A DNA stretch of 64,000 bases from CAWHJN01 sp963829705 (GCA_963829705.1 CAWHJN010000003.1:434001-498000); one strand, 5' to 3'; shown: positions 34,805 to 44,850, counted from the first letter of the stretch. Numbers and translations: made by a program. The notes: a model not told the origin generated them from the letters alone.

Positions 34805-35725
34805 TCACGCGCCCAGCACCTCCCCCGTTTCTACACGGCTGCCGTTGGCGAAATCTGCCGCCGACATCCGCTGCCGCCCGGCGGGCTGCACCTCGACGAG
34901 TTCCACCGCGCCTGCCGCGCAGGCCACCGTGAGCGGGCTCGTGCCGAGGATCGTGCCGGGTGCTCCCGAGCCCTCGTCGAGGCGCGTGCGGAGGATTTTG
35001 AGCGCGTCGCCCCGGAAGGTCGTCCACGCGCCGGGCATGGGTGAGAAGCCGCGAACGTGGTTATGGACGGTTCGCGCATCCTGCTGCCAGTCGATCTCGC
35101 CTTCCTCCCGGAAGAGCTTCGGCGCGGGCGAGGCGAGGGCATCGTCCTGCGTGCGGGCAGTGGCCTTCCCCTGCTCGATCAGCCGGACGGTTTCGACGAC
35201 GAGATCCGCGCCGATGTCCATCAGCTTGTCGTGAACATCGCCCGCCGTATCGTCCGGCCCGATGGGCAGCGTTTTCTGCGCGATGACGTTGCCGGTGTCC
35301 ACCTGCTCGCGGAGGAAGAAGGTCGTCACGCCCGTCTCCACTTCCCCCGCCATCACGGCCCGCTGGATGGGCGCGGCCCCACGGTAGCGCGGCAGCAGCG
35401 ATCCGTGCAAGTTGAAGGCGCCCAGCGCGGGCAGCGCGAACACCTGCGGCGGCAGGATTTTGAAAGCCACGACGACGAACAGGTCGGGCTTTAGCGCGGC
35501 CAGCGCATCGGCAAACGCAGGATCGCGCACGCTCTCGGGTTGCAGGATGGCGCTGATGCCCAGCTTCTGCGCGGCCACCTTCACCGGCGGCGGCGCGGGC
35601 GGGTTGCCGCGACGGCCCGGCGCGTCGGGCGACGTGACGACGGCGACGGGCCGATAGCCGCTTTCGACGAGTTTTTCGAGCGCGGGCACTGCGAAGTGCG
35701 GCGTGCCCATGAAGACGAGGCGCAT
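34805..35725 (-). CDS. fmt: Methionyl-tRNA formyltransferase
   Basis: Formylates initiator Met-tRNA. It has 306 residues from ATG 35725. MRLVFMGTPHFAVPALEKL is the Rossmann start; the active site NLHGSLLPRYRGAAPIQ and catalytic aspartate in PIGPDDTAGDVHDKL are intact. The C-terminal OB-like domain (about 205-300) contains VHNHVRGFSPMPGAWT. The common partner def is not adjacent. Confidence 0.96.
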   Translation of the reverse strand: MRLVFMGTPHFAVPALEKLVESGYRPVAVVTSPDAPGRRGNPPAPPPVKVAAQKLGISAILQPESVRDPAFADALAALKPDLFVVVAFKILPPQVFALPALGAFNLHGSLLPRYRGAAPIQRAVMAGEVETGVTTFFLREQVDTGNVIAQKTLPIGPDDTAGDVHDKLMDIGADLVVETVRLIEQGKATARTQDDALASPAPKLFREEGEIDWQQDARTVHNHVRGFSPMPGAWTTFRGDALKILRTRLDEGSGAPGTILGTSPLTVACAAGAVELVEVQPAGRQRMSAADFANGSRVETGEVLGA

Positions 35726-35772
35726 GGGAGCAGGGAAAGGGAACGCCAAGCTACGACGCCCGGCATCGCCCG

Positions 35773-36165
35773 TTACCACCGCACCCGAAGCGTCTCGCCC
35801 ACGCGGGTGCCTCGGTAGCAGGTTGGCTCCCCCTCCATCGGGGCGGCCTGACACTCTGCTTCGACGGCATACGACCAGAAAAACAGCACCGCCTCCTCGT
35901 CGCTCGCCCCGCCGATCACCTCGATGCGTTTCTGCTCGCCGGGCATCACGGGGGTTCCCGAGAAGCCTCCCGGAAGCGGGTCTATGACCTGCGACGTCCG
36001 CTCGCCGATGGCGTAGCCCACGATGAGGCTGTCGGTGTGATTGATCACTGCGAGCGTAGTCGGCCCCGCCCGGCGCGCCTCCACGTCGCCCCCTCCAGCC
36101 TCCGGGCCAAAGAGCGCGCATCCGGCGAAAGCGGTGACACACGCAATGACGACGGCGTTCCGCAT
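35773..36165 (-). CDS. Small lipoprotein of unknown function
   Basis: A 130-residue exported protein: signal MRNAVVIACVTAFAGCALFG with lipobox cysteine at 16. The mature part looks like one beta-sandwich (TTLAVINHTDSLIVGYAIG, RIEVIGGASDEEAVLFF) with two cysteines in AECQAAPMEGEPTCY that may form a disulfide. It begins 5 bp after the GWxTD gene stop, so the two are one transcript. No family is recognised. Confidence 0.75.
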   Translation of the reverse strand: MRNAVVIACVTAFAGCALFGPEAGGGDVEARRAGPTTLAVINHTDSLIVGYAIGERTSQVIDPLPGGFSGTPVMPGEQKRIEVIGGASDEEAVLFFWSYAVEAECQAAPMEGEPTCYRGTRVGETLRVRW

Positions 36166-36170
36166 GGCGA

Positions 36171-37487
36171 TCAGCGCAGGCGCGTGCGGTCGTCCCAGAT
36201 GGGCACCATCAGTCGGTAGTCGCCCATGCCGGTCTCGTCGATGAAGACGAAGCGGCGTCCGATACGCGTGTAGATCCACTCCTCGTACGGCTTCGTGTTG
36301 AAGTTGAACGGGTGGCGCTCGACGATATCGGGTTCGCCGAAGCGAATCATGACGAGGCCACGGTCGGTTTCCCAGCCCGGCAGGATGCTACGCCCGTAGG
36401 ATTCGTTGGCGTAGGCCACGCGGAAGTAGTATTCCTCCATGCGCTCGTTGCGCTCGGTGCCGGGCGTCGGGTCGAGGCGTTTCCAGAAATCCTGAAAGCG
36501 TTTGAGGCGCTCCTGCTCGGTCCCTCCCTCGCGGATGTATTTGATGTCGCGGTCTTTGGCAACGTGGCGCATCTGCGCAATGGCCTGGTCGAGGTTGGCA
36601 ATGTGCTGCGTGAGGCCCTGCCAGGTGGCCTCGACCTTCTTGGTGGCTTCGGCCACCGCCGATCCGTCGGCCTTTTCGAGCCGCACGCGGAGGGTGTAAT
36701 CGCCCGTGGTGAGGCCGCTGACGGGCAACGTGACGACGAACGGGTTGCGCCCGGCGCGCAGCGTCGTCGGGGCCACGTTGGTGTAGGCCACGTCGCCGTT
36801 GGGACTGTCGCGCAGGCCCAGCGCGGTCCGCACCGCCGAGCGCGACTGCGCGCGCGTGACTTCGCGGGTGACGCGGACGTCCTGCTTTTTATCGGAATAG
36901 ATCTCGTAGAACACCTGCACGCCCTCGTCGTCGGTGCTGATGCGGTTGGCGACGGTGGGCGAGATGGTGTTCGTCGTCGCGTTGAAATCGTCGATGAGGA
37001 TGAGATCGCTCAGCGCGAGCGGCCCCGCCATGTCGCGGACGACGGTGGTGACCTCCTGCGAGTACGAGCGGCGCGTGGTGCCGTCTTCGAGGCGAAACTG
37101 GAGCAGGTAGCGCCCGGCGGCGAGGTCGAGCGACTGCGTGGTGCGGTCGGTGAGCTGGTCGCTGACAGTCGCCGCGTACTCACGCACGGGAATCGTCCGG
37201 TCCCACACGCGGTTGGCGATAAAGCTCTGCTGCCGTCCTTTCTCGTCCACCCGGTACACGTCGAGCGACACCTGGTACTTGGCCTGGTAGCCACTCTGCA
37301 CGTTGGTGAAGTTGAGCAGCGCGTGCGACACCTTGGTGTACACGTCGAGGCGTGCCAGGCCCGGCTCGTCGCCGCGCACGCTCACCGCGTCGATTTCGAA
37401 GGCCGGCAGATTCTGCGCGCCTGCCGGTGCCACGAGGAGCACACCGAACAGGATCAGCAGGCAGAGGCAGCGTTTCAGGACATCCAT
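36171..37487 (-). CDS. GWxTD domain-containing secreted protein
   Basis: A 438-residue exported protein: signal CLCLLILFGVLLVAPAGAQ, then two beta-sandwich regions (about 30-280), a helical linker (LTQHIANLDQAIAQMRHVAK) and the C-terminal GWxTD domain (about 345-438). The motif reads GWETDRGLVMIRFGEPDIVE, followed by KPYEEWIYTRIGRRFVFID. Such proteins are typical of Bacteroidota and related phyla; biochemical role unknown. ATG 37487 gives the better signal peptide than a start at 37520. Confidence 0.9.
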   Translation of the reverse strand: MDVLKRCLCLLILFGVLLVAPAGAQNLPAFEIDAVSVRGDEPGLARLDVYTKVSHALLNFTNVQSGYQAKYQVSLDVYRVDEKGRQQSFIANRVWDRTIPVREYAATVSDQLTDRTTQSLDLAAGRYLLQFRLEDGTTRRSYSQEVTTVVRDMAGPLALSDLILIDDFNATTNTISPTVANRISTDDEGVQVFYEIYSDKKQDVRVTREVTRAQSRSAVRTALGLRDSPNGDVAYTNVAPTTLRAGRNPFVVTLPVSGLTTGDYTLRVRLEKADGSAVAEATKKVEATWQGLTQHIANLDQAIAQMRHVAKDRDIKYIREGGTEQERLKRFQDFWKRLDPTPGTERNERMEEYYFRVAYANESYGRSILPGWETDRGLVMIRFGEPDIVERHPFNFNTKPYEEWIYTRIGRRFVFIDETGMGDYRLMVPIWDDRTRLR

Positions 37488-37669
37488 GCGAGGGCTCGGT
37501 TGTAGCAAGGTCGATGGCACCGTGCGAAAATGAAAACGGTTTCAGGCGCGCACAAGAGCGCATGGTGGGCAATATGCACAGCGTAACGGCAAAATGCCAC
37601 CGCGCGGAGCCGGGTGGTCGGGAGATCGCGCTGAACCGTCTGCACGCTCCAATGAACAGCGGAGCAGGC

Positions 37670-38620
37670 TCAGGCGAAGAGCGCCTCGACGAACCGGCGG
37701 CGGTCGAACACCTGGAGGTCGGTGATGCCTTCGCCCACACCCACATATTTTACGGGAATGCCGAACTCGTTCGAAATGCCAATCACAATGCCCCCTTTGG
37801 CCGTTCCGTCGAGTTTGGTGAGCACGAGGCCCGTCACGTCCACGCTTTTGGTGAACTCCTCCGCCTGCCGGATGGCGTTCTGGCCCGTCGAGGCGTCGAG
37901 CACGAGCAGCACCTCGTGGGGCGCGCCCACCACCTGCCGGTCCATCACGCGCTTGATCTTGGAAAGCTCGTCCATCAACCCGCCTTTGGTATGCAACCGC
38001 CCCGCCGTGTCGATGATGGCGACATCGGCGTCGCGCGTCCGGGCCGAAGCGATGGTGTCGTAGGCGACGGCGGCCGGGTCGGCTCCGTGGCCCTGCTTGA
38101 TGAGAGGCACGCCCGCACGCTCGGCCCAGATTTCGAGTTGCTCGGTGGCGGCGGCGCGGAACGTGTCGGCGGCCCCGAGCACGACGCGGCGCCCCGCTTC
38201 TTTGTACCGATACGCCAGCTTGCCGATGGTCGTCGTCTTGCCCACCCCGTTGACGCCCACCACCATGATGACGTGCGGGCGGTTGGGCAGCGGCGCGTCG
38301 AAATCCGCCGGGCGCTCCACCTCGTGGTCGAGCATCAGGTGCGAGATCTCGTCGCGGATGAGCGCGTCGAGGTCGGCAGCCGACACGTAACGGTCGCGCT
38401 GCACCCGTGCCTCGACGCGCTTGATGATGTCGAGCGTGGTTTTAACGCCCACGTCGCTGGTGACAAGCACATCTTCGAGGTCATCGAGGAACTCCTCGTC
38501 CACGGTGTCGCGCCCGCGCAGCAGCTTGTCCATCTTGCCGAAGAGCGACGTGCGCGTCTTCTCCAGCCCCTGTTCGAGCTTTTGCTGATCCTGTTTTTTG
38601 AAGCGGTCGAAGAAACCCAT
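37670..38620 (-). CDS. ftsY: Signal recognition particle receptor FtsY
   Basis: GTPase that docks SRP-ribosome complexes at the membrane. It has 316 residues with a short A region, the NG domain with P-loop GVNGVGKTTTIGKLA, DTFRAAA, DTAGRLHTK and TKLDGTAKGG, and the C-terminal GVGEGITDLQVFD. The first residues MGFFDRFKKQ are the amphipathic membrane-targeting helix. Upstream lies a purine-rich repeat. Full length. Confidence 0.97.
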   Translation of the reverse strand: MGFFDRFKKQDQQKLEQGLEKTRTSLFGKMDKLLRGRDTVDEEFLDDLEDVLVTSDVGVKTTLDIIKRVEARVQRDRYVSAADLDALIRDEISHLMLDHEVERPADFDAPLPNRPHVIMVVGVNGVGKTTTIGKLAYRYKEAGRRVVLGAADTFRAAATEQLEIWAERAGVPLIKQGHGADPAAVAYDTIASARTRDADVAIIDTAGRLHTKGGLMDELSKIKRVMDRQVVGAPHEVLLVLDASTGQNAIRQAEEFTKSVDVTGLVLTKLDGTAKGGIVIGISNEFGIPVKYVGVGEGITDLQVFDRRRFVEALFA

Positions 38621-38734
38621 AGGTGAAAGTCGGAAGTCGAAGCGCGGAGGAAAGTCGGAATGTGGAAATCGTAGGGGCGCTGCGCCCTGATCGGAGCGAG
38701 GAAGTCCGATGCAGGAACGTACCGTGGCACCTCT

Positions 38735-39361
38735 CTACGGCTGCGGGGTGGGAACGACGAGGGTATCGGATTCGTCGGGCACGAGCGGGATGCGCGGCGC
38801 GCGGTACATCACGACAAAGCGGATGAGGTACTGAAGAAACGAGAGCACGAAAAAGCCCGCCGTCGTCCACACGAACACGTTCAGCACGGGCGCATCGGCG
38901 CGCAGGATGACGAGCAGAACCGTGAGCGCCAGCGCGCCGACGGCCAGCTTGCCCATCCACACGCTCGCAGGCACGGCCCCGTGGCGCTTGGCCAGGATGA
39001 CGCCGCCGCCGAAGACGAGGATATCGCGCGCGACGATGAGGCCCATCAGCCACAGCGGCAGGTGCGGCGCCGGTGGGCGCAGCGCCAGCGTGCCGCCGAT
39101 GGCGAGCGCGGCGAACTTGTCGGCGAACGGGTCGAGAACCTTGCCCCACTCCGACACCGTCCCCGACCACCGCGCCACGCGCCCGTCGAAAAAGTCCGTG
39201 AGCACGCCCAGTGCCACCAGCGCCATCACCCACGCCACCGACCCATTCCGCCACAGCAGCACGGCGATGGGCACGACGAGAACGATCCGCGCCAGGCTCA
39301 ACCCGTTGGCCGCCGTCCAGAACCGGCCCAGGTCGCGCATCGTGAAGGTGCGGTAGCGCAT
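38735..39361 (-). CDS. CDP-alcohol phosphatidyltransferase
   Basis: Membrane enzyme of phospholipid synthesis, 208 residues, about six helices. The catalytic signature D-G-x2-A-R-x8-G-x3-D-x3-D reads DGRVARWSGTVSEWGKVLD and continues PFADK. It is PgsA-like in size, but substrate cannot be decided from sequence alone. Starts at 39361 (alternative ATG at 39340). Confidence 0.88.
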   Translation of the reverse strand: MRYRTFTMRDLGRFWTAANGLSLARIVLVVPIAVLLWRNGSVAWVMALVALGVLTDFFDGRVARWSGTVSEWGKVLDPFADKFAALAIGGTLALRPPAPHLPLWLMGLIVARDILVFGGGVILAKRHGAVPASVWMGKLAVGALALTVLLVILRADAPVLNVFVWTTAGFFVLSFLQYLIRFVVMYRAPRIPLVPDESDTLVVPTPQP

Positions 39362-39488
39362 GAACGGAGCGGGGACAGACGAGGGTTGGAAACGCCTCTT
39401 AAATACGCAACCTTCCCGGCAGGATTCGCCCGTCCCGCGAACCGTCTGCGGATTTTCGTAGGTTGCGCCGCCCGCATGACTTCGATCC

Positions 39489-39992
39489 ATGCCCCTCGCC
39501 GACGACCACACCGCCCTTCTCTCGCAGTACGAGACGGCCACCACCCTGCTGCACGGGCGCGACGCCGCCTGGCTCACGACGCCCCAGAAAAACGTCTCGG
39601 ACTGGTCAGCGGCGCAACACTTGGCCCACGTCGAGGCGGTCAACCGGAGCGTGCTGGGCGCGCTGCGCGGGCTCGAACGGGCCGGTGCTGACGCCGTCCC
39701 CGACGCCGCAACTCGCATCGGGCTCCGGGTGCTGGAGACAGGCACGTTTCCACGCGGGACGATCCGCGCGCCCGAGTTCGCCGTGCCGCCTCCCACCCTG
39801 ACGCTGGCAGACGTGGAAGCCGCCCTCGGCACCAATCTGGCGCGCTGGCGCGCCCTCGACCTCGACGCCGTGCCCACATGGCGCGGCACGCTACCGCATC
39901 CGCTGCTGGGTCCGCTGACGGCCACGCAGTGGGTGCGGTTCGCCTTCGTCCACACGGCGCATCACCACGCCATCGTGGGCGAACTGGTCTGA
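39489..39992 (+). CDS. DinB-like four-helix-bundle protein
   Basis: A 167-residue member of the DinB/DUF664-like superfamily of metal-binding helix bundles, some of which are thiol-dependent transferases. WSAAQHLAHVEAVNRSVL supplies the first metal-ligand His, and WVRFAFVHTAHHHAIVGELV the C-terminal pair. The third helix is marked by HPLLGPLTATQ. Convergent with the NUDIX gene (5 bp apart). Confidence 0.85.
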   Translation: MPLADDHTALLSQYETATTLLHGRDAAWLTTPQKNVSDWSAAQHLAHVEAVNRSVLGALRGLERAGADAVPDAATRIGLRVLETGTFPRGTIRAPEFAVPPPTLTLADVEAALGTNLARWRALDLDAVPTWRGTLPHPLLGPLTATQWVRFAFVHTAHHHAIVGELV

Positions 39993-39997
39993 CGGGT

Positions 39998-40633
39998 TCA
40001 GATCCACGCCTCGCGCACGACCTCCATCAATTCGGCCAGCATCATCGCCGTCGCGCCCCACACCTCGTAGCCCTCGACGTCGTAAAACGGCACCTCCGAC
40101 GCCTCACCGCGCACCTGCCAGCGTCCCGTGCCGCGCCGTCCCGGGTCGAGCAGGTGCGACAGCGGCACATGGAGCACACAGGCGACCTCGGCTTCCATCG
40201 GCTGCAACACCGGCGGCGCGGCGCAGACGCCCACGAACGGGTACACGCAGAAGCGCGACGGCGGGATATAGAGAGGAGTCAGCGCGCCCAGCAGCCGCAC
40301 ATTTGACGGGTCGAGGGCGATTTCCTCCCGCGCCTCGCGCAGCGCCGTCTGCTCGAACGTCTCGCCCGGCTCGCGCCGTCCGCCGGGAAAGGCCACCTGC
40401 CCGGCGTGGTCGCGCATCGACGGCGGGCGGGCAGTGAGCACCAGCGTGGGTTCGCCCGCGTGCGGGTAGAACAGCGCCAGCACGGCAGCCTCGCGACACG
40501 TTTTGCGCTCGACCGACAGCAGCGCCCGGTCGAGGCGGTGCGAGGGGGCCATCGCCAGGTGCGCGGCGTGACCCGGCAGCGGCTGCCCGAGGCGTGCCGC
40601 GACGGCATCGGCGAAGGCCGCGAACGCCGCCAC
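39998..40633 (-). CDS. CoA pyrophosphatase-like NUDIX hydrolase
   Basis: A 211-residue NUDIX enzyme of the NudL/YeaB subgroup, expected to hydrolyse CoA or its derivatives to 4'-phosphopantetheine and 3',5'-ADP. The NUDIX box is GGRREPGETFEQTALREARE followed by EIAL. The subgroup motif before it reads LTARPPSMRDHAGQVAFPG. Ends 3 bp before the bamD stop, so the two genes are probably co-transcribed. Confidence 0.92.
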   Translation of the reverse strand: MAAFAAFADAVAARLGQPLPGHAAHLAMAPSHRLDRALLSVERKTCREAAVLALFYPHAGEPTLVLTARPPSMRDHAGQVAFPGGRREPGETFEQTALREAREEIALDPSNVRLLGALTPLYIPPSRFCVYPFVGVCAAPPVLQPMEAEVACVLHVPLSHLLDPGRRGTGRWQVRGEASEVPFYDVEGYEVWGATAMMLAELMEVVREAWI

Positions 40634-40636
40634 GTG

Positions 40637-41437
40637 TCAGCGCTCGGCGGTGAGGCCGTTCAACCGCGATTGCACCTGCGCGTAGAGATCCTCCGCAACG
40701 CCGCGCAGCGAGCTGTTCGGGTAGATCTGCACAAAGCGCTCGTAGTTGTCCAGCGCCTTCTGGTAGCGCTCCTGCTGGCGCGCCCGCACGCTCTCGTCGG
40801 CGTAAATGAGGTAGGCGCGCATGGCCCCGACGAGCGCATCGTCGGCCCACTCGGTGTCGGGGTAATCGGCGAAGGCGCGCTCGAAGGTCAGCGCGGCGGC
40901 CTCGTAGAGCTCGCGGCGCTCGTAGAGCTCGCCCGCCTCGAACGCCTTGCGGGCGATCTTGCCGCGCAGGTCACGGATGTGCGTTTCGGCCTCCTCGGCC
41001 CGCGCATCCTGCGGAAAACGGTTGATGAACAGCTGGAAGTACTGGATGGCCTGCTCCGTCGCCGTCTGGTCGAGCTCGTAGTCAGGCGCCTGTGCCTCGT
41101 AGGCCACTGCGCGCTCGAACTCAGCATCGGCGGCGCGCGGGTCGGCGCGGTAGAGTTCGGCGAAGCGGGTAAACTCGGAGGCGGCCAGGATGTACTGCTT
41201 CGAGGCCGCGTAGGCCCGCCCGAGCATGAACTGCGCGTCGTCGGCGTACTCGTTGGTGCGCCCGTAGTCGAAGACGCCCTGGAAATACTCGGCGGCGCGG
41301 TCGTAGCGCCCACGGTCGTAGGCCGACTGCCCTTTCTCGAACGCTTCCTGCGGCGAACTGTAGCGGAGACGCGACCCGCTGCACGCAGCGACCGACAGAG
41401 TGAGGGAGAGAAGTAAAACGGTGAGGATGCGGTTCAT
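40637..41437 (-). CDS. bamD: Outer-membrane assembly lipoprotein BamD
   Basis: Component of the BAM complex inserting beta-barrel proteins. From ATG 41437 it has 266 residues with lipobox LTLSVAACSG. About five tetratricopeptide-type helix pairs follow (AFEKGQSAYDRGRYDRAAEY, YELDQTATEQAIQYFQLFIN, ALDNYERFVQIYPNSSLRG). Size and repeat layout are those of BamD/YfiO. Confidence 0.92.
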   Translation of the reverse strand: MNRILTVLLLSLTLSVAACSGSRLRYSSPQEAFEKGQSAYDRGRYDRAAEYFQGVFDYGRTNEYADDAQFMLGRAYAASKQYILAASEFTRFAELYRADPRAADAEFERAVAYEAQAPDYELDQTATEQAIQYFQLFINRFPQDARAEEAETHIRDLRGKIARKAFEAGELYERRELYEAAALTFERAFADYPDTEWADDALVGAMRAYLIYADESVRARQQERYQKALDNYERFVQIYPNSSLRGVAEDLYAQVQSRLNGLTAER

Positions 41438-41750
41438 GAAAGCCTGCACAGGAGAGAAAAGTCGCGGTATCCCTCGTCAACGGGACAGCGAGGCCGGTTC
41501 GTACGCCACCGTCCGCGCGAAAGGCGCGTGCTACCGGAGGCCGCAGGGGCTGTTCCTCTGCGCGTGAAGGAGAAGAGGGGAAGGTGGGGTTTCGGATTTC
41601 GGAAGGCCTGTTCGAGTGGGCGGAAGCCAGAAGCACGCCCCCGCTCTCCCCGGCCCTCAAGCTGAGTCCCGCAGAGCAGGGCAGGCAGGGTGACGTTCTG
41701 GAACGGAGGGACGAAGGAATCTTGCATTCCTACGACCCACGACCAAAACG
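41438..41750. other. Intergenic region between bamD and the TPR gene
   Basis: No gene is supported. It contains purine-rich repeat sequence (GGAAGGTGGGGTTTCGGATTTCGGAAGG around 41578-41606), related to other intergenic tracts in this window, and presumably the bamD promoter. Confidence 0.5.
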
Positions 41751-41783
41751 AAAAAAGGCCCGATGCCTGAGCACCGGACCTCT
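41751..41783 (-). terminator. Intrinsic terminator of the TPR-like gene
   Basis: On the minus strand AGGTCCGGTGC pairs with GCATCGGGCCT (two wobble positions) around TCAG, followed by six T residues. Confidence 0.78.
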
Positions 41784-41807
41784 TTCTGGGTGAGGGAGAC
41801 AGTCACC

Positions 41808-42281
41808 TCACATAGCGACCGCAGCCGAGATGCCGAGGTAGATCGTCAGCACCGACATGCCGGCGGCGACGACGTTGTAGAAGCGCTGCGACGGGCCTTT
41901 CGCTTTCGGCGTCAGTTCGCCGTTGGCGTAGCGCTGCTGGGCGTCCTGCACGAGCGCCGTGAAGGCGGCGGAGTCGGACGTGCGGGCTTCGTAGCCGGGG
42001 TTGATGAACACCATCTGGTCGACGGCCTTGCGGGCCTTCTTGTCCTGGCCGAGCGCCGAGTAGGCGAGGCCCTGCAACCGGAACGCCTCGACGCGCTGCG
42101 TCAGCGAGGCGTTCTTGTCTTTGGCCGTCCGGTTGGCCGAGCGGAGGGCTTCGTCGTAGCGGCCCGTTTCGTAGGCAGCGGTGGCCTCCGAGACGGCGGC
42201 GTTGTCGAACGACTGGGCCTGCGTGCTGCCAACGGCCACGAGGGCAAAAAACAGCGCGGCGAAAAGGGAACGAGCGTTCAT
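41808..42281 (-). CDS. Secreted TPR-like protein of unknown function
   Basis: A 157-residue exported protein: signal SLFAALFFALVAVGSTQAQ, then three helix pairs resembling tetratricopeptide units (AAYETGRYDEALRSANRTAK; AFRLQGLAYSALGQDKKARK), and a C-terminal membrane helix VVAAGMSVLTIYLGISAAVA. It may be anchored in a membrane with the repeats in the periplasm. Function unknown. Transcribed alone. Confidence 0.82.
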   Translation of the reverse strand: MNARSLFAALFFALVAVGSTQAQSFDNAAVSEATAAYETGRYDEALRSANRTAKDKNASLTQRVEAFRLQGLAYSALGQDKKARKAVDQMVFINPGYEARTSDSAAFTALVQDAQQRYANGELTPKAKGPSQRFYNVVAAGMSVLTIYLGISAAVAM

Positions 42282-42616
42282 GGTGGAAGGGTGGATTGGA
42301 TGGAACGGAAGGTTGGATGGGGTGGGCGAGCGCGGTGCCAGCAAAGGCGGCTCGCCGATGATGGAAGGGATATCGGCGGGAGATCGCGGACCTGAAGCCC
42401 CTCTGAAGTTTTTCCGCAGAATGCCCGCCTGCCCGCGGGGCACCGGAGCGCCGCTGCCCCGTTGCGTATCTTGTGTCGCTATCCGGGGAGCCAGTCCGTG
42501 CCCTTACGAAGGCCGGTCCACGGCGGCTTCTCGGCGGATAGCAGCAGGCGACGCGCGCGGCCTCCCCGCGCCGCCCCGCTCCCGACGGTTTCACTCTCCT
42601 GATCTGTATTCCACGT
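42282..42616. other. Divergent control region between the TPR gene and the E1 fusion
   Basis: No gene is supported. The left part is rich in GGA-type repeats (GGAAGGGTGGATTGGATGG near 42284). TATCTTGTG near 42467 is a weak promoter-like element. Confidence 0.45.
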
Positions 42617-44792
42617 ATGGCTCGTTCTCGCACGTCCTCCCGCTCCTCCACACAGAAAGCGCTTCCAGCCGACACGGCCATCGAGGCCATCGCCGAGCAC
42701 GAACGCACCGGCGCGCACGGCGAGGACGCGGCCAAAGACGCGGCACTCGAAAACGGCATCGAAGGCGACTTCGACGTGCAGCCGCTCACGCCCGACGACT
42801 TCGACGCGGACACGCTGCTGCGCGTCTACCGCACGATGCTGCTCTCGCGGCGGCTCGACGAAAAGATGCTGACGCTCCTCAAACAGGGCAAAGGCTTCTT
42901 CCACATCGGCTGCTCGGGCCACGAGGCGGCGCAGGCGGCGCTGGGGCTCCACGCCAAGCCCGGCACCGACTGGTTCACCATGTACTACCGCGACCTCTGC
43001 ATGACGCTCATGCTGGGCATGACCTCGCGCGACACCATGCTCGCCCACATGGCCAAAGCCGACGACCCGTCGAGCGGCGGGCGGCAGATGTCGGAGCACT
43101 ACGGCCATCACGGCCTCAACATCCTCACGACCTCGTCGAGCGTCGGCGCCCAGTTTCTGCCCGCCGTCGGCTGCGGACTTGGCATCCAGCGGCGCGGCGA
43201 AGAGGCCTTCGCGTACGCCTCCTGCGGCGACGGCGCCACCAGCCAGGGATCGTTCCACGAGGCCCTCAACTGGAGCACCCGCGTCAAGGCGCCCGTGCTG
43301 TTTTTCGTGCAGGACAACAAGTACGCCATCTCCGTGCCCGTCGCCGACCAGACGGCGGGCGGCTCGGCCTACAACTTCGGAGCGGGCTACAGCGGCCTGA
43401 AACGCGCCAAGTTCGACGGGACGGACTTCTTCAAGAGTGCCGCCGTCGCCCGTGCCGCTGTTTCGCACCTGCGCGCAGGCAAAGGCCCCGTGCTGCTCGT
43501 GGCGGACGTGGTGCGCCTGTTGCCACACTCCTCGAGCGACAACCACGCCAAGTACCGCTCGCCCGAGGAGTTGGAGCAGGACCGCACCATCGACCCCATC
43601 GCGCGCCTCGAAATCGCCCTCACCGAGGCCGGCATCCTCGACGAGAAAAAGATCGCCGAGCTGCGCAAGGACGTGCAGAAAGAGGTGGACGACGCCGCTA
43701 AGTGGGCCGCCCAACAGGCCGACCCCGCGCCCGAAACGGCCACAATGCACGTGTTCTACGAGGGCGACGACGAACGCGAATACGAGGCCTCGACGCCGAG
43801 TGGCGACCCGACGGTGATGGTGGACGCCATCAACCATGCGCTGCGTGAGGAGATGGAGCGCAACGAAAACGTGCTCGTCTACGGCGAGGACGTGGCGGGC
43901 GGCAAGGGCGGGGTCTTCACCGCTACGCGCGACCTCACCGAAGTCTTCGGTGCCGACCGCTGCTTCAACACGCCGCTCGCCGAGGCGTCCATCGTGGGCA
44001 CCGCCGTGGGCCTCGCCGCGATGGGTTTCAAGCCCGTCGTCGAGATCCAGTTTGCCGACTACATCTGGCCCGCGATGCAGCAGCTTCGCAACCAGGTCGC
44101 GCCCTTCCGCTACCGCTCCAACAACGCCTGGAGCTGCCCCATGGTCATCCGCGTGCCGTGCGGCGGCTACATCCACGGCGGACTGTGCCACTCGCAGAAC
44201 ATCGAGGCTACGTTCGCGCACATGCCCGGCCTGAAGGTCGTGATGCCTTCAAACGCCGCCGACGCGAAGGGTTTGCTCAAAGCCGCCATCCGGGGCCACG
44301 ACCCGGTGATTTACCTCGAACACAAGGCGATGTACCGCATGGCCGCCGCCCGGTCGCCCGAGCCGGACGCCGACTACCTCTTGCCGCTGGGCAAGGCAAA
44401 CGTCGTCCGCGAAGGCACCGACCTGACGCTCGTGACCTACGGCATGATGGTCCACAAGTCGATGGCGGCGGCGAAGGCGCTTGAGAAAGAGGGCGCGTCC
44501 GTCGAGGTGATCGACCTGCGCTCGATGGTGCCGCTGGACATGGAGACGGTGCTCAAATCCGTCGAGAAGACGGGCCGGGCGCTCGTCGTCTACGAAGATC
44601 ACGAGTTCCTGGGCTTCGGCAGCGAAGATCGCCGCGCAGATCGCCGACAAAGCCTTCCACACGCTCGATGCGCCGGTGAAACGCCTCGCCGGGGCCTTCA
44701 CCTACGTCCCCTTCGCCGACCCGCTCGAAAAAGCGGTCCTGCCGCAGGACGACGACGTGCTCGAAGCGGCGCGCAGCGTGCTCGCGTACTGA
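42617..44792 (+). CDS. Fused 2-oxoacid dehydrogenase E1 alpha-beta, split near the 3' end
   Basis: Thiamine-diphosphate E1 of a branched-chain or similar 2-oxoacid dehydrogenase, with alpha and beta on one chain. A 50-residue disordered head precedes alpha (about 60-370; ThDP motif GDGATSQGSFHEALN...VQDNKYAIS). A linker leads to beta (about 395-724; NENVLVYGEDVAGGKGGVF, QFADYIWPAMQQLRNQ). After EDHEFLGFGSE at about 44628 one extra base breaks the frame. The correct continuation IAAQIADKAFHTLDAPVKRL runs to the stop at 44790-44792. Read literally, the frame ends at 44902 with nonsense residues. Probably a sequencing error. Confidence 0.9.
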
Positions 44793-44812
44793 CCGGCTCG
44801 CAACCGGCACGA

Positions 44813-44850
44813 AAAAGCCTCCGAGGTTCGCACGTCCTCGGAGGCTTTGC
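44813..44850. terminator. Bidirectional intrinsic terminator
   Basis: Perfect 11-bp stem AAGCCTCCGAG/CTCGGAGGCTT, with T-rich sequence downstream on the plus strand and five A residues upstream (T run on the minus strand). It serves both the E1 gene and the convergent phosphatase. Confidence 0.85.
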
